From Halorhodospira sp. (GTDB lineage: Bacteria > Pseudomonadota > Gammaproteobacteria > Nitrococcales > Halorhodospiraceae): a DNA stretch of 17,416 bases. Made by a program: the position numbers and the translations under genes. The notes beneath the pieces were generated by a model. The model made no database searches. It worked only from the letters and a program-made list of their open reading frames with translations, and was not told the DNA's origin. The DNA is taken from contig SKJZ01000258.1 in NCBI GenBank assembly GCA_007121755.1, positions 1 through 17,416 on the forward strand, read 5' to 3'. Of this stretch, positions 7,142-13,380 are shown one piece after another; within the stretch, counting starts at the first letter, position 1; each line of letters starts with the position of its first letter.

Positions 7142-8448
7142 TAAATCCTCTCCAAAACCATGGCAACGCCGAGTCCACCGGCAGCACACGCGGTCACTAG
7201 CGCGGTGCTCTCTTGTCTGCGCCGCAACTCATTCAGCGCCTGTACCACCAGCCGCCCGCCGGTCGCGGCGAAGGGATGTCCGAACGCGATAGAGCCCCCG
7301 TTGACGTTGAACCTCTGCGGATCGACCTCGCCCAGGGGGCGGGAACGCCCCAGCACATCCTTCGCGAACTTCGCTGACCGCCATACCCTCAGGTTGGCCA
7401 AGACTTGGGCCGCGAAGGCCTCGTGAAACTCCACGATATCCACATCCTCCAGCTTGAGACCGGCGCGCTCCAAGGCCAACGGCACGGCGAATGAAGGTCC
7501 CAACAATCCATCGTGAAACGGATCGTTGCCGGTCATTGCCCAGGACCGGATCGCTCCCAACGGAGCGATCCCGAGCGTCCGGGCCCTGCTGGCGCGCATC
7601 AACAGCAAGCTGCACGCCCCATCGGTCAACGGCGGCGAGTTCCCGGCTGTAACGGTCCCGTAACGCCGATCAAAGGCGGGGCGTAGTTTACCCAACGTTT
7701 CGAGATTCGTATCGGGGCGCACAGGAGAGTCTTTATGGATAGTGTGGAAATGCGGAGGAGGGGAACACAGGGCAACTTCCACGTCCAGTAGCCCGGCCGC
7801 CCAGGCGTCCGCCGCCTTGCGATGGGATTCAGCTGCCAGGGCGTCCTGCTCACCCCGCCCAATCCCATAATCGCGGGCCATCTGCTCGGCGATGTCCCCC
7901 ATGCGTAAGCCGGTGGAGTAGTCACGAATTGCGGGGGCGCGAGGAATCAAGTGGCGTGGACGGACATGGGAGAACGCCGCAAGGCGTTGGAGAAGCCCCT
8001 TACTCCGGGATGCGCGAGTGAGCGCGTCGGCCAATACCCTGGAGACCTGAATGGGCAGGACGGATGCGGAATCGGCGCCGCCGCCGATCCCTACCTCGAT
8101 CTCGTTGCACAACAGCGCCCGGGCGATATCGGTGACGGCCCACAGGCTGGTGGTGCAAGCGCGCGAGACGGCTACCGCATCGGTTGCCGGACGCAGACCG
8201 GAGGCGAGCGCCACCTCCCGGGCGACATTGGGCGCCTCCGGAATGAGGATGACCTGGCCGTAAACAATGCGATCGATCATCCCGGGGTCGACTCCGGAGC
8301 GTGCCACCAACTCCGCAGTGGCGACGCTGCCCAGCTCGATTCCGTTCCACCCAGCCAATTCGCCAAACTGCCGGGCGAACGGGGTGCGGACGCCGTCGAC
8401 AATGACCACTGGATCCTTGCCACCGGCGACCATCCGGTCCGCGGTCAC
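7141..8448 (-). CDS. fadI: 3-ketoacyl-CoA thiolase FadI (beta subunit)
   Basis: Thiolase catalysing the last step of beta-oxidation: it cleaves 3-ketoacyl-CoA with CoA to give acetyl-CoA and a shortened acyl-CoA. The acyl-carrying Cys98 lies in SRACTTS, His391 in GHPFAATG and the proton-shuttling Cys421 in TACAAGGLG; NEAF is replaced by HEAF (342-345), as in FadI. STGLRMG (178-184) and GTVTAGNSPPLTDGA (264-278) are further thiolase blocks. I choose GTG 8448, which has GGAGAG six bases upstream and gives 435 residues, with active-site spacing one residue off E. coli FadI (436). An in-frame TTG at 8505 would add 19 residues but overlaps a palindrome and lacks a clear ribosome site. First gene of the fadIJ operon; the FadI type (rather than FadA) suggests the alternative, anaerobic-capable pathway. 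Confidence 0.94.
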   Translation of the reverse strand: MTADRMVAGGKDPVVIVDGVRTPFARQFGELAGWNGIELGSVATAELVARSGVDPGMIDRIVYGQVILIPEAPNVAREVALASGLRPATDAVAVSRACTTSLWAVTDIARALLCNEIEVGIGGGADSASVLPIQVSRVLADALTRASRSKGLLQRLAAFSHVRPRHLIPRAPAIRDYSTGLRMGDIAEQMARDYGIGRGEQDALAAESHRKAADAWAAGLLDVEVALCSPPPHFHTIHKDSPVRPDTNLETLGKLRPAFDRRYGTVTAGNSPPLTDGACSLLLMRASRARTLGIAPLGAIRSWAMTGNDPFHDGLLGPSFAVPLALERAGLKLEDVDIVEFHEAFAAQVLANLRVWRSAKFAKDVLGRSRPLGEVDPQRFNVNGGSIAFGHPFAATGGRLVVQALNELRRRQESTALVTACAAGGLGVAMVLERI

Positions 8449-8500
8449 GGTTCGCTCTCCATTGTGCCGATCACATTGTCCATCCTTCCGCGGGCCCCGG

Positions 8501-8524
8501 CTCAAAAGGTTACTAGCCTTTGAG
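8501..8524. promoter_or_regulatory. inverted repeat between fadI and cbpA, candidate operator
   Basis: CTCAAAAGG (8501-8509) and CCTTTGAG (8517-8524) are complementary except for one extra A. The core AAAGG-TTACTAG-CCTTT is close to a perfect 17-bp palindrome. It lies 53-76 bases before the fadI start and about 80 before cbpA. This is a natural place for a fatty-acid-responsive repressor, but it matches neither the E. coli FadR nor the PsrA consensus as I remember them, so the regulator is unknown. Confidence 0.4.
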
Positions 8525-8553
8525 AAGGACGGGGCGAAAGCTTAGTAGTATCA

Positions 8554-8582
8554 CTTGAAAAGAGTCTCCACGCTCCCTAGTT
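8554..8582 (+). promoter_or_regulatory. candidate sigma-32 (heat-shock) promoter of cbpAM
   Basis: CTTGAAA (8554-8560) matches the core of the sigma-32 -35 element. It is followed after 12-14 bases by CTCCCTAGTT (8573-8582), close to the C-rich -10 element of the CCCCATNT type. The pair lies 23 bases upstream of the cbpA start. Heat-shock control fits a DnaJ-family gene, although E. coli cbpA is mainly under stationary-phase control. Confidence 0.45.
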
Positions 8583-8604
8583 ACCACAGACAGGAGGTTG
8601 AAGT

Positions 8605-9522
8605 ATGGAATTCAAGGACTACTACAAGATCCTCGGCGTGAATGAGAGCGCCGGCCAGGACGAGATCAAGCGCGCGTACCGCAAGCTGGCCCGGCGCTAC
8701 CACCCCGATGTTAGCAAGGAGCCGGATGCCGAACAGCGTTTCAAGGAGGTCGGCGAAGCCTACGAGGCGCTCAAGGATCCGGAGAAGAGGGCGGCCTACG
8801 ACCGGTTGAAACAGGGCGGCTACCGTGGAGGAGAACCTTTCACTGCGCCTCCGGATTGGGACGAGGCCGGTTTCAGTTTCCACGGTGGCGGCTTCACGGA
8901 CGCCGGCGAGTTTAGCGATTTCTTCGAGTCCCTCTTCGGCCGCAGCGGCCCCGAACGCGGCTTCAGGGGGTACCGTTTCCAGGAGCCGGCTTACGATCAA
9001 CGCGCGCGGGTGAGCATCGATCTGGAGGACGCGTTTCACGGTACGACAAGGACGTTCCAACTGCCCGATAACACTGGATCGGCCGTACGCACCGTTAAGG
9101 TCAATATCCCCAAGGGGATCACCGCTGGGCAGCAGATCCGCTTGGCCGGGCAGGGCGGGGGGAGCGGCAAGAACCGCGGGGATCTCTATCTGGAAGTAGA
9201 ATTCCGGCCCCACCGCCTGTACCACCCGGAGGGGCGCGACATCTTTTTGGATCTGCCCATTACACCATGGGAAGCGGCCCTCGGTGAGACGGTCAAGGTC
9301 CCGACGTTGGGCGGCCATGTCGAACTGCGGATACCACCCGGCTCCCAAAGCGGGCGAAAGCTCCGGCTCAAGGGACGGGGCCTGCCAGGCTCCCCGCCGG
9401 GAGATCAATATGTGGTGTTAAAGATCGTCACCCCCCGGGCGGAAACCCCCGAAGCCGAAGAGATCTATAGGCGGATGGCCGAGACCATGGCGTGGAATCC
9501 CCGGCACGAGATGGAGGCGTGA
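8605..9522 (+). CDS. cbpA: CbpA, DnaJ-family co-chaperone / curved-DNA-binding protein
   Basis: A 305-residue class-II J-protein, the same size as E. coli CbpA (306). The J domain (residues 1-70) has the DnaK-stimulating HPD motif at 33-35, after KRAYRKLARRY. A Gly/Phe-rich linker follows (about 74-115, with repeated GG and F). Two beta-rich C-terminal substrate-binding domains run from about 125 to 300. The four CxxCxGxG zinc repeats of true DnaJ are absent, which separates it from DnaJ. ATG 8605 has a strong AGGAGG site at 8592-8597. It forms an operon with cbpM (three bases between the genes). CbpA acts with DnaK/GrpE in folding and can bind the nucleoid; its partner CbpM inhibits both activities in E. 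coli. Confidence 0.95.
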   Translation: MEFKDYYKILGVNESAGQDEIKRAYRKLARRYHPDVSKEPDAEQRFKEVGEAYEALKDPEKRAAYDRLKQGGYRGGEPFTAPPDWDEAGFSFHGGGFTDAGEFSDFFESLFGRSGPERGFRGYRFQEPAYDQRARVSIDLEDAFHGTTRTFQLPDNTGSAVRTVKVNIPKGITAGQQIRLAGQGGGSGKNRGDLYLEVEFRPHRLYHPEGRDIFLDLPITPWEAALGETVKVPTLGGHVELRIPPGSQSGRKLRLKGRGLPGSPPGDQYVVLKIVTPRAETPEAEEIYRRMAETMAWNPRHEMEA

Positions 9523-9525
9523 GAG

Positions 9526-9840
9526 ATGGCCGTAGAGCGCAAGCCCCTTACCGGGCAGGTGGTGGATGAAGTGCCGGTTACCCTGGCGGAATTGTGCAGC
9601 CGCTGTGGCGTAACGGCGGAACTGGTATGGGAGATGGTGGATGAGGGGGTGATCGAGCCGATGGAGAGCGCCGACAGGGAGTGGCGGTTCTCCGGACCGT
9701 GCGTGTGGCGCGTCCATACCGTGGTCCGCCTGACCCGCGATCTCCGGGTCAACCTGCCGGGCGCGGCCCTGGCGGTCGAGTTGATCGAAGAGCGGGATAC
9801 ATTGCGGACCCGCCTGCGGAGAAACACCCTATCACGATAG
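9526..9840 (+). CDS. cbpM: CbpM, chaperone-modulator protein
   Basis: A 104-residue MerR-like helical protein of the CbpM family (E. coli CbpM is 101). In E. coli it binds the J domain of CbpA and blocks its co-chaperone and DNA-binding activities. The N-terminal half carries a helix-turn-helix-like segment, TLAELCSRCGVTAELVWEMV (about 19-38), followed by the typical EGVIEP turn and then EWRFSG. The C-terminal half is a charged helix, VELIEERDTLRTRLRR. ATG 9526 follows the cbpA stop by three bases, and its GGAGG site (9513-9517) lies inside the cbpA 3' end, so translation is coupled. The adjacent cbpA makes the assignment firm. Confidence 0.93.
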   Translation: MAVERKPLTGQVVDEVPVTLAELCSRCGVTAELVWEMVDEGVIEPMESADREWRFSGPCVWRVHTVVRLTRDLRVNLPGAALAVELIEERDTLRTRLRRNTLSR

Positions 9841-9841
9841 C

Positions 9842-9862
9842 TGTGGATAACCCTGTGGAATA
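9842..9862 (-). promoter_or_regulatory. consensus DnaA box plus a degenerate second copy
   Basis: TGTGGATAA (9842-9850) reads TTATCCACA on the minus strand, a perfect DnaA-box consensus. Twelve bases on, TGTGGAATA (9854-9862) is a partial repeat. They begin one base after the cbpM stop. A single good box occurs by chance in long sequence. The rest of 9841-10042 contains no other recognisable box; it holds an AT-rich stretch (about 9931-9980) with TTGACG at 9958-9963 that may be part of the promoter of the next gene. I see no gene in this gap. Confidence 0.35.
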
Positions 9863-10042
9863 GTTCTTGAGGAGCCCTCCAAGCAGGCGTTCATTCGTCC
9901 GTTCGGGGGCTCCGTGCAGCGTTTGGTCCGCATAGTAATTTTCATTAATACAATTGCTTGACGTAACTTATTGATGTTAGGTGAGGATGTCATCGAAGAC
10001 GCTGGAAATACAGTGGCCGGTTGTGTACAAGACGTAGTGCCT

Positions 10043-11020
10043 ATGAAGACCGTATTCCTCGATGGCGACTCTCTTGAGCCCGGCGACTTGGACCTGGGCG
10101 TGTTGGAGCGCTGTGTCCCGAACTTGTCCCTATACGGCGCGACCGCTCCGGACGAAACGCTCTCGCGTGTTCTCGGCTGCGAGGCGGTCATCGTCAACAA
10201 AGTCGAATTGACAGAAGAGATCCTGGCGGCGGCTGTTCCTCGTGGCCTGCGTTTGATCGTTGTGGCCGCCACCGGAGTGAACAACGTCGACCTGCAGGCC
10301 GCGCGGGATCTTGGGGTAACCGTCTGCAACTGCCGCGCATACGGTACGGAGTCGGTGGCCCAGCACGCCCTTGCCCTGATGCTGAATCTTTTCACCCATA
10401 TCCCTGAATATCGCGAGGACGTGCGTCGGGGCGAGTGGTGCCGCAGCAAGGGCTTCTGCCTTTTGAACCGCCCGATCCGCGAGGCCGCCGGTAAGCGGCT
10501 CGGGATCGTCGGTTACGGAACATTGGGCAGACGATTCGCGGAATTGGCATCGGCGATGGGAATGGAAGTGTGGATCTCGGAACGTTCGGGGGGCGTCACC
10601 GCACGGGAAGGGCGCGTCCCGTTCCCGGAGTTGGTGCGAGCGGTGGATGTGCTGAGCCTGCACTGCCCGTTGACCGAGGCGACGGCCCGCCTCATCGATA
10701 CCGATGTGCTACACGCCATGCGTGCCGACGCTGTTTTGATCAACACCGCCCGCGGCGGCCTGGTCGACGAAGAGGCGTTGGCCGACGCGCTGCGGCGGGG
10801 GGTTATCGGTGGGGCGGGGATCGATGTACTCAGTGCGGAACCACCCGCCACCGATCACCCGCTGCTCGCCCCGGACATTCCCAATCTGCTTGTCACGCCA
10901 CACTGCGCGTGGGGCAGCCGGGATGCGCGCCAGCGGATCGTTGACCAGATCGCGGAGGCGTTGCATGCCTATATGGCGTCTTCGCCGGTGCGCGTGGTCG
11001 AGCCGGTTACGGCTCATTAG
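10043..11020 (+). CDS. D-2-hydroxyacid dehydrogenase (glycerate-dehydrogenase-like)
   Basis: A 325-residue NAD(P)-dependent D-isomer 2-hydroxyacid dehydrogenase. The nucleotide-binding loop GIVGYGTLGRR is at about 154-164. The catalytic set is Arg237 in NTARGGLVD, Glu266 in DVLSAEPP and His287 in TPHCAWGS. A substrate-domain motif AATGVNNVD lies near 75-83. The N-terminus MKTVFLD resembles glycerate dehydrogenase (HprA)-type members, which interconvert hydroxypyruvate and glycerate, but substrates cannot be fixed from sequence. I start at ATG 10043, where family homology begins. The ribosome site there is poor, and a GTG six bases upstream or a TTG at 9971 are alternatives. The SDR gene follows by 19 bases, so the two are probably cotranscribed. 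Motif GGGAAGGG (10605-10612) inside it is discussed separately. Confidence 0.85.
   Translation: MKTVFLDGDSLEPGDLDLGVLERCVPNLSLYGATAPDETLSRVLGCEAVIVNKVELTEEILAAAVPRGLRLIVVAATGVNNVDLQAARDLGVTVCNCRAYGTESVAQHALALMLNLFTHIPEYREDVRRGEWCRSKGFCLLNRPIREAAGKRLGIVGYGTLGRRFAELASAMGMEVWISERSGGVTAREGRVPFPELVRAVDVLSLHCPLTEATARLIDTDVLHAMRADAVLINTARGGLVDEEALADALRRGVIGGAGIDVLSAEPPATDHPLLAPDIPNLLVTPHCAWGSRDARQRIVDQIAEALHAYMASSPVRVVEPVTAH
10605..10612 (+). other. KOPS-like octamer pointing toward dif
   Basis: GGGAAGGG fits GGGNAGGG, the E. coli FtsK-orienting (KOPS) consensus. It reads in the direction of the dif site about 1.3 kb to the right, as KOPS should. It is the only copy I found by eye on either strand, and one occurrence in GC-rich sequence of this length can be chance. 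Confidence 0.3.
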
Positions 11021-11039
11021 AAACCTTACGGAGGCAGGA

Positions 11040-11819
11040 ATGGCTCACTCGGATTGTCAGTTTGCGATCGTTACCGGCGGCGGCACCGGGTTAGGCCGTG
11101 CTATCGCGCTCGCCCTGGCCCACCGCGGATACCGTGTGCTGGTCACCGGCCGCAGGGCGGGGTTGCTGGAAGAGACCGCCGCGCAAGCGCCGAACCGTAT
11201 CGATGCGGTCGCCGCCGACATCTCGGCCCCGGACGGCCGGGAGCGTATCGCGCAAGCGATCCCCGCCGAGGGCGTGATCCGTTGCTTGATCCACAACGCC
11301 GGAGTCCTCGATCCCGTCGGGCCGCTGCGGTCCGTCCAGCTCGACGGCTGGCGAACGGCTATGGCGATCAACGTGGAAGGCCCGGTCTTTCTGACGCAGG
11401 CGTTGCTGCCGAAAATGGAACGGGGTGGGCGTATCGCCCATATCGGTTCCGGCGCGGCCCACAAGGCGATGCCGGGGTGGGGGGCATACTGCGCGGGCAA
11501 GGCGGCGCTCCATATGGTCTACCAGGTCTACCGCGAAGAGCTCCACGACCTGGGCGTCCTGGTCGGATCGGTTCGTCCCGGCGTCGTCGATACACCGATG
11601 CAGGACCACATCCGTCGGCAAAGTCCTGACCGCTTCCCGGCGGTGAAGCGTTTTATCCAACTCAAGGAGAGCGGCCAACTCCATCCCGCGGAGGATGCCG
11701 CCGCCTTCGCCGTCTGGGCACTGCTGGACACCGGCGATCGTGAATACGCCGCCGCCGAGTGGGACATCGGCAATCCTGAGCACTATCAGCGCTGGCAGTC
11801 GTTCCAGCGTAGCGAGTAG
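11040..11819 (+). CDS. short-chain dehydrogenase/reductase (sepiapterin/benzil-reductase-like)
   Basis: A 259-residue classical SDR. The cofactor loop TGGGTGLG is at 12-19; VTGRR after strand 2 (35-39) suggests NADPH preference. HNAG is at 85-88, and the catalytic set is Ser137, Tyr150 and Lys154 in the pattern YCAGK. SVRPGVVDTPMQ (177-188) resembles the sepiapterin reductase and YueD benzil-reductase branch. ATG 11040 is chosen because of a GGAGG site five bases upstream (11030-11034) and because the family N-terminus begins here; longer in-frame readings run into the previous gene. It follows the 2-hydroxyacid dehydrogenase by 19 bases on the same strand, so the two may act on related carbonyl substrates. 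The true substrate is unknown. Confidence 0.88.
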   Translation: MAHSDCQFAIVTGGGTGLGRAIALALAHRGYRVLVTGRRAGLLEETAAQAPNRIDAVAADISAPDGRERIAQAIPAEGVIRCLIHNAGVLDPVGPLRSVQLDGWRTAMAINVEGPVFLTQALLPKMERGGRIAHIGSGAAHKAMPGWGAYCAGKAALHMVYQVYREELHDLGVLVGSVRPGVVDTPMQDHIRRQSPDRFPAVKRFIQLKESGQLHPAEDAAAFAVWALLDTGDREYAAAEWDIGNPEHYQRWQSFQRSE

Positions 11820-11849
11820 TTGGGGGGGCGCGGCACCCATCTTTGAGCA

Positions 11850-11878
11850 CGCCGTCCCCGCACTGGAGCGGGGCGGCG
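11850..11878 (+). terminator. GC-rich hairpin downstream of the SDR gene
   Basis: CGCCGTCCCCGC (11850-11861) and GCGGGGCGGCG (11868-11878) form an 11-bp stem with one bulged T and a six-base loop, 31 bases after the SDR stop. No T run follows, so it is a weak intrinsic terminator at best. It stands between the SDR operon and dif. Confidence 0.45.
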
Positions 11879-11950
11879 CAATCCCTTCCTGAGCGGCGAG
11901 TATCGTCCGTCCGCACTGCAGCGGGCCAGGCTTCTGCGTCCCTGTCTGTC

Positions 11951-11978
11951 ATTTAACATAATATACATTATGCGCACT
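11951..11978 (-). other. dif: dif site: XerC/XerD chromosome dimer resolution site
   Basis: On the minus strand the 28 bases read as XerC arm AGTGCGCATAA, six-base spacer TGTATA and XerD arm TTATGTTAAAT. This equals the E. coli dif sequence as I recall it at 27 of 28 positions; only the outermost base of the XerC arm differs (A for G). XerC/XerD recombine here, activated by FtsK, to resolve chromosome dimers in the replication terminus. The site lies in a gene-free gap, as dif sites usually do. In + coordinates the XerD arm is 11951-11961, the spacer 11962-11967 and the XerC arm 11968-11978. I see no second copy or integrase gene, so a chromosomal site is far likelier than an integrated XerCD-dependent element. 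Confidence 0.93.
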
Positions 11979-12029
11979 TCACATGGTGTGGCGGCTCGCA
12001 CCGCGGACTGAAAAGAACCCTCAACACGC

Positions 12030-12053
12030 CGCATCCGCTCCACCGCGGATGCG
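12030..12053. repeat. perfect hairpin between dif and the class-V aminotransferase
   Basis: GCATCCGC (12031-12038) and GCGGATGC (12045-12052) flank a six-base loop, with one further pair outside (C12030-G12053), giving a nine-base stem. There is no T run on either strand. It could be a terminator for leftward transcription, an operator, or a barrier that keeps transcription off dif. Apart from the two hairpins, dif and the -10 element, I see nothing in 11820-12115. Confidence 0.45.
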
Positions 12054-12075
12054 CCGGAATCGACCATCGGGTGCG

Positions 12076-12081
12076 TATAAT
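12076..12081 (+). promoter_or_regulatory. consensus -10 element upstream of the class-V aminotransferase
   Basis: A perfect TATAAT lies 34 bases before the ATG at 12116. No good -35 element is visible at 16-18 bases upstream, and the preceding TGCG is one base off an extended -10. It is probably the promoter of the downstream gene, possibly activator-dependent. Confidence 0.4.
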
Positions 12082-12115
12082 CTTCGACAAGACCTTGAAC
12101 TGAATTGGACGCCCT

Positions 12116-13255
12116 ATGCCGCGACATCCTGAGTTTCCCCACGAGAACGGAATCCTCTACCTGAACCATGCGGGGGTTGGCCCTTGGCCAAAGCGGACGC
12201 GGGACGCCGTCGTCTCCTTTGCCGAGGAATGCACCGTTCGTGGAGCCAGTGAGTATCCGCGCTGGGTCGAAGTCGAGACACGGCTGCGCGGGCGGTTGGC
12301 GCGATTGATGCGCGCGTCGTCGCCCGAAGATGTCGTACTAGTGAAGAATACGTCGGAGGGGCTATCTCTGATCGCCCACGGACTGGAGTGGCGAGCCGGT
12401 GACGAAGTCGTCATCAACGATCAGGAGTTTCCATCCAACCGGTGGGTCTGGGAGTCACTGAATGCCGCCTACGGCGTCACCGTCCGGCGTGTGCGTCTGG
12501 ACGACGGCCCGACCCCCGAGGACGCCCTTATCGCCGCAATGTCGCCGCGTACCAGGCTGCTGCCGGTAAGTAGCATCCAATACGGAACGGGATTGCGTAT
12601 GGACCTTCCCAAATTGGCGGAAGCGTGCCGCGCGCGCGGGATCCTGTTATGCGTTGATGCGATTCAAACCTTGGGGGCCATACCGCTCGATGTCGACGCG
12701 GATTTCGTCGTTGCCGACGGCCATAAGTGGATGATGGGGCCCGAAGGGCTTGGCGGTCTCTACATCCGTCCCGACCTGCGCAACGATTTGCGCGTCTGGC
12801 AGATCGGGTGGCACATGGTCGAACATCTCGGCGAATTCGACCGTGCCGTGTGGCAACCGGCGGCTTCGGGACGGCGCTTTGAGTGCGGCAGCCCGAATCT
12901 GCTCGGCGCCCATGCCCTGGACGCCAGCCTGTCGTTAATCGAAGAGGTCGGTGCGGACCGTGTCGCCTCCCTCGTGCTCGACAACGCCCGGTATCTGTTT
13001 GAAGGCGCGGCGCGGCGCGGGTACCGAGTGATCACCCCCACCGGTGAGGATCGGCACGGTGGTATCGTGACCTTCTCGGTTCCGCGCTGCCCCGCCCCGG
13101 CGCTCCAAAAGGCCCTCGCGGCGGCGGGGGTGATCTGCGCCGAGCGGTGCGGCGGTATACGCTTCTCGCCCCACTTCTACAATGATCGAGAGGAGCTGGA
13201 CGAAGCACTGGACCGCGTGGAGACGTTATCCAAGGAGGCTGGCCGTGATCCGTAA
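12116..13255 (+). CDS. class-V aminotransferase-fold PLP enzyme (NifS/isopenicillin-epimerase-like)
   Basis: A 379-residue fold-type-I PLP enzyme. The Schiff-base lysine is Lys204 in ADGHKWMMGPEG. Asp181 and Gln184 in CVDAIQT contact the cofactor ring, and NTSEGLS (78-84) supplies phosphate contacts. The N-terminus LNHAGVGPWP (16-25) is typical of the class-V branch related to cysteine desulfurases and isopenicillin-N epimerase. The mobile active-Cys loop of SufS/IscS is not recognisable. The C-terminal region instead reads GGIRFSPHFYND (346-357), so desulfurase activity is doubtful and the reaction is unknown. ATG 12116 matches the family start but has a weak ribosome site. The gene begins 138 bases right of dif. 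A small ORF overlaps its last codons, suggesting a two-gene transcript. Confidence 0.85.
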   Translation: MPRHPEFPHENGILYLNHAGVGPWPKRTRDAVVSFAEECTVRGASEYPRWVEVETRLRGRLARLMRASSPEDVVLVKNTSEGLSLIAHGLEWRAGDEVVINDQEFPSNRWVWESLNAAYGVTVRRVRLDDGPTPEDALIAAMSPRTRLLPVSSIQYGTGLRMDLPKLAEACRARGILLCVDAIQTLGAIPLDVDADFVVADGHKWMMGPEGLGGLYIRPDLRNDLRVWQIGWHMVEHLGEFDRAVWQPAASGRRFECGSPNLLGAHALDASLSLIEEVGADRVASLVLDNARYLFEGAARRGYRVITPTGEDRHGGIVTFSVPRCPAPALQKALAAAGVICAERCGGIRFSPHFYNDREELDEALDRVETLSKEAGRDP

Positions 13256-13361
13256 GTTGCACTACTCGATATGGAACTCGTTCGTACAGTGGATGGGTCG
13301 GGATCGCCCGGCGGCGGACGACCCGCTGTACGACTTCCCCCGGATTGCGTTTGAAAGCTGA
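13245..13361 (+). CDS. small 38-residue protein, unknown, coupled to the PLP enzyme
   Basis: GTG 13245 opens a 38-codon frame ending at TGA 13359-13361. It overlaps the last 11 bases of the preceding gene in another frame. A strong AAGGAGG site (13232-13238) lies six bases upstream, as good as any ribosome site in the window. The product begins MIRKLHYSIWNSFVQWMG and ends YDFPRIAFES. It is rich in aromatic residues with a mixed charged middle, has no signal peptide or membrane helix, and I do not recognise a family. It is followed within 20 bases by the convergent holB stop. The placement and ribosome site argue that it is translated; conservation has not been tested. Confidence 0.6.
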   Translation: MIRKLHYSIWNSFVQWMGRDRPAADDPLYDFPRIAFES

Positions 13362-13380
13362 GTCTAAGCCTTCCGTAAAG

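Noticed and set aside
7142..7189. Upstream start for fadJ
   Set aside because: The added 16 residues (MCCRWTRRCHGF...) do not match the family and lie inside fadI; ATG 7141 overlaps the fadI stop and has a good ribosome site.
9841..10042. Replication origin, because of the DnaA box and AT-rich stretch
   Set aside because: Only one consensus box is present, with no cluster, no dnaA/dnaN/gidA genes and no 13-mer repeats; the dif site 2 kb away marks the opposite pole of the chromosome.
10809..11039. N-terminal extension of the SDR into the preceding gene
   Set aside because: The extension overlaps the 2-hydroxyacid dehydrogenase out of frame and reads as noise; the ATG at 11040 has GGAGG at proper spacing and starts the SDR fold.
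11951..11978. dif as the attachment site of an integrated XerCD-dependent phage or genomic island
   Set aside because: There is one copy only, with no phage, integrase or cargo genes on either side within the window.
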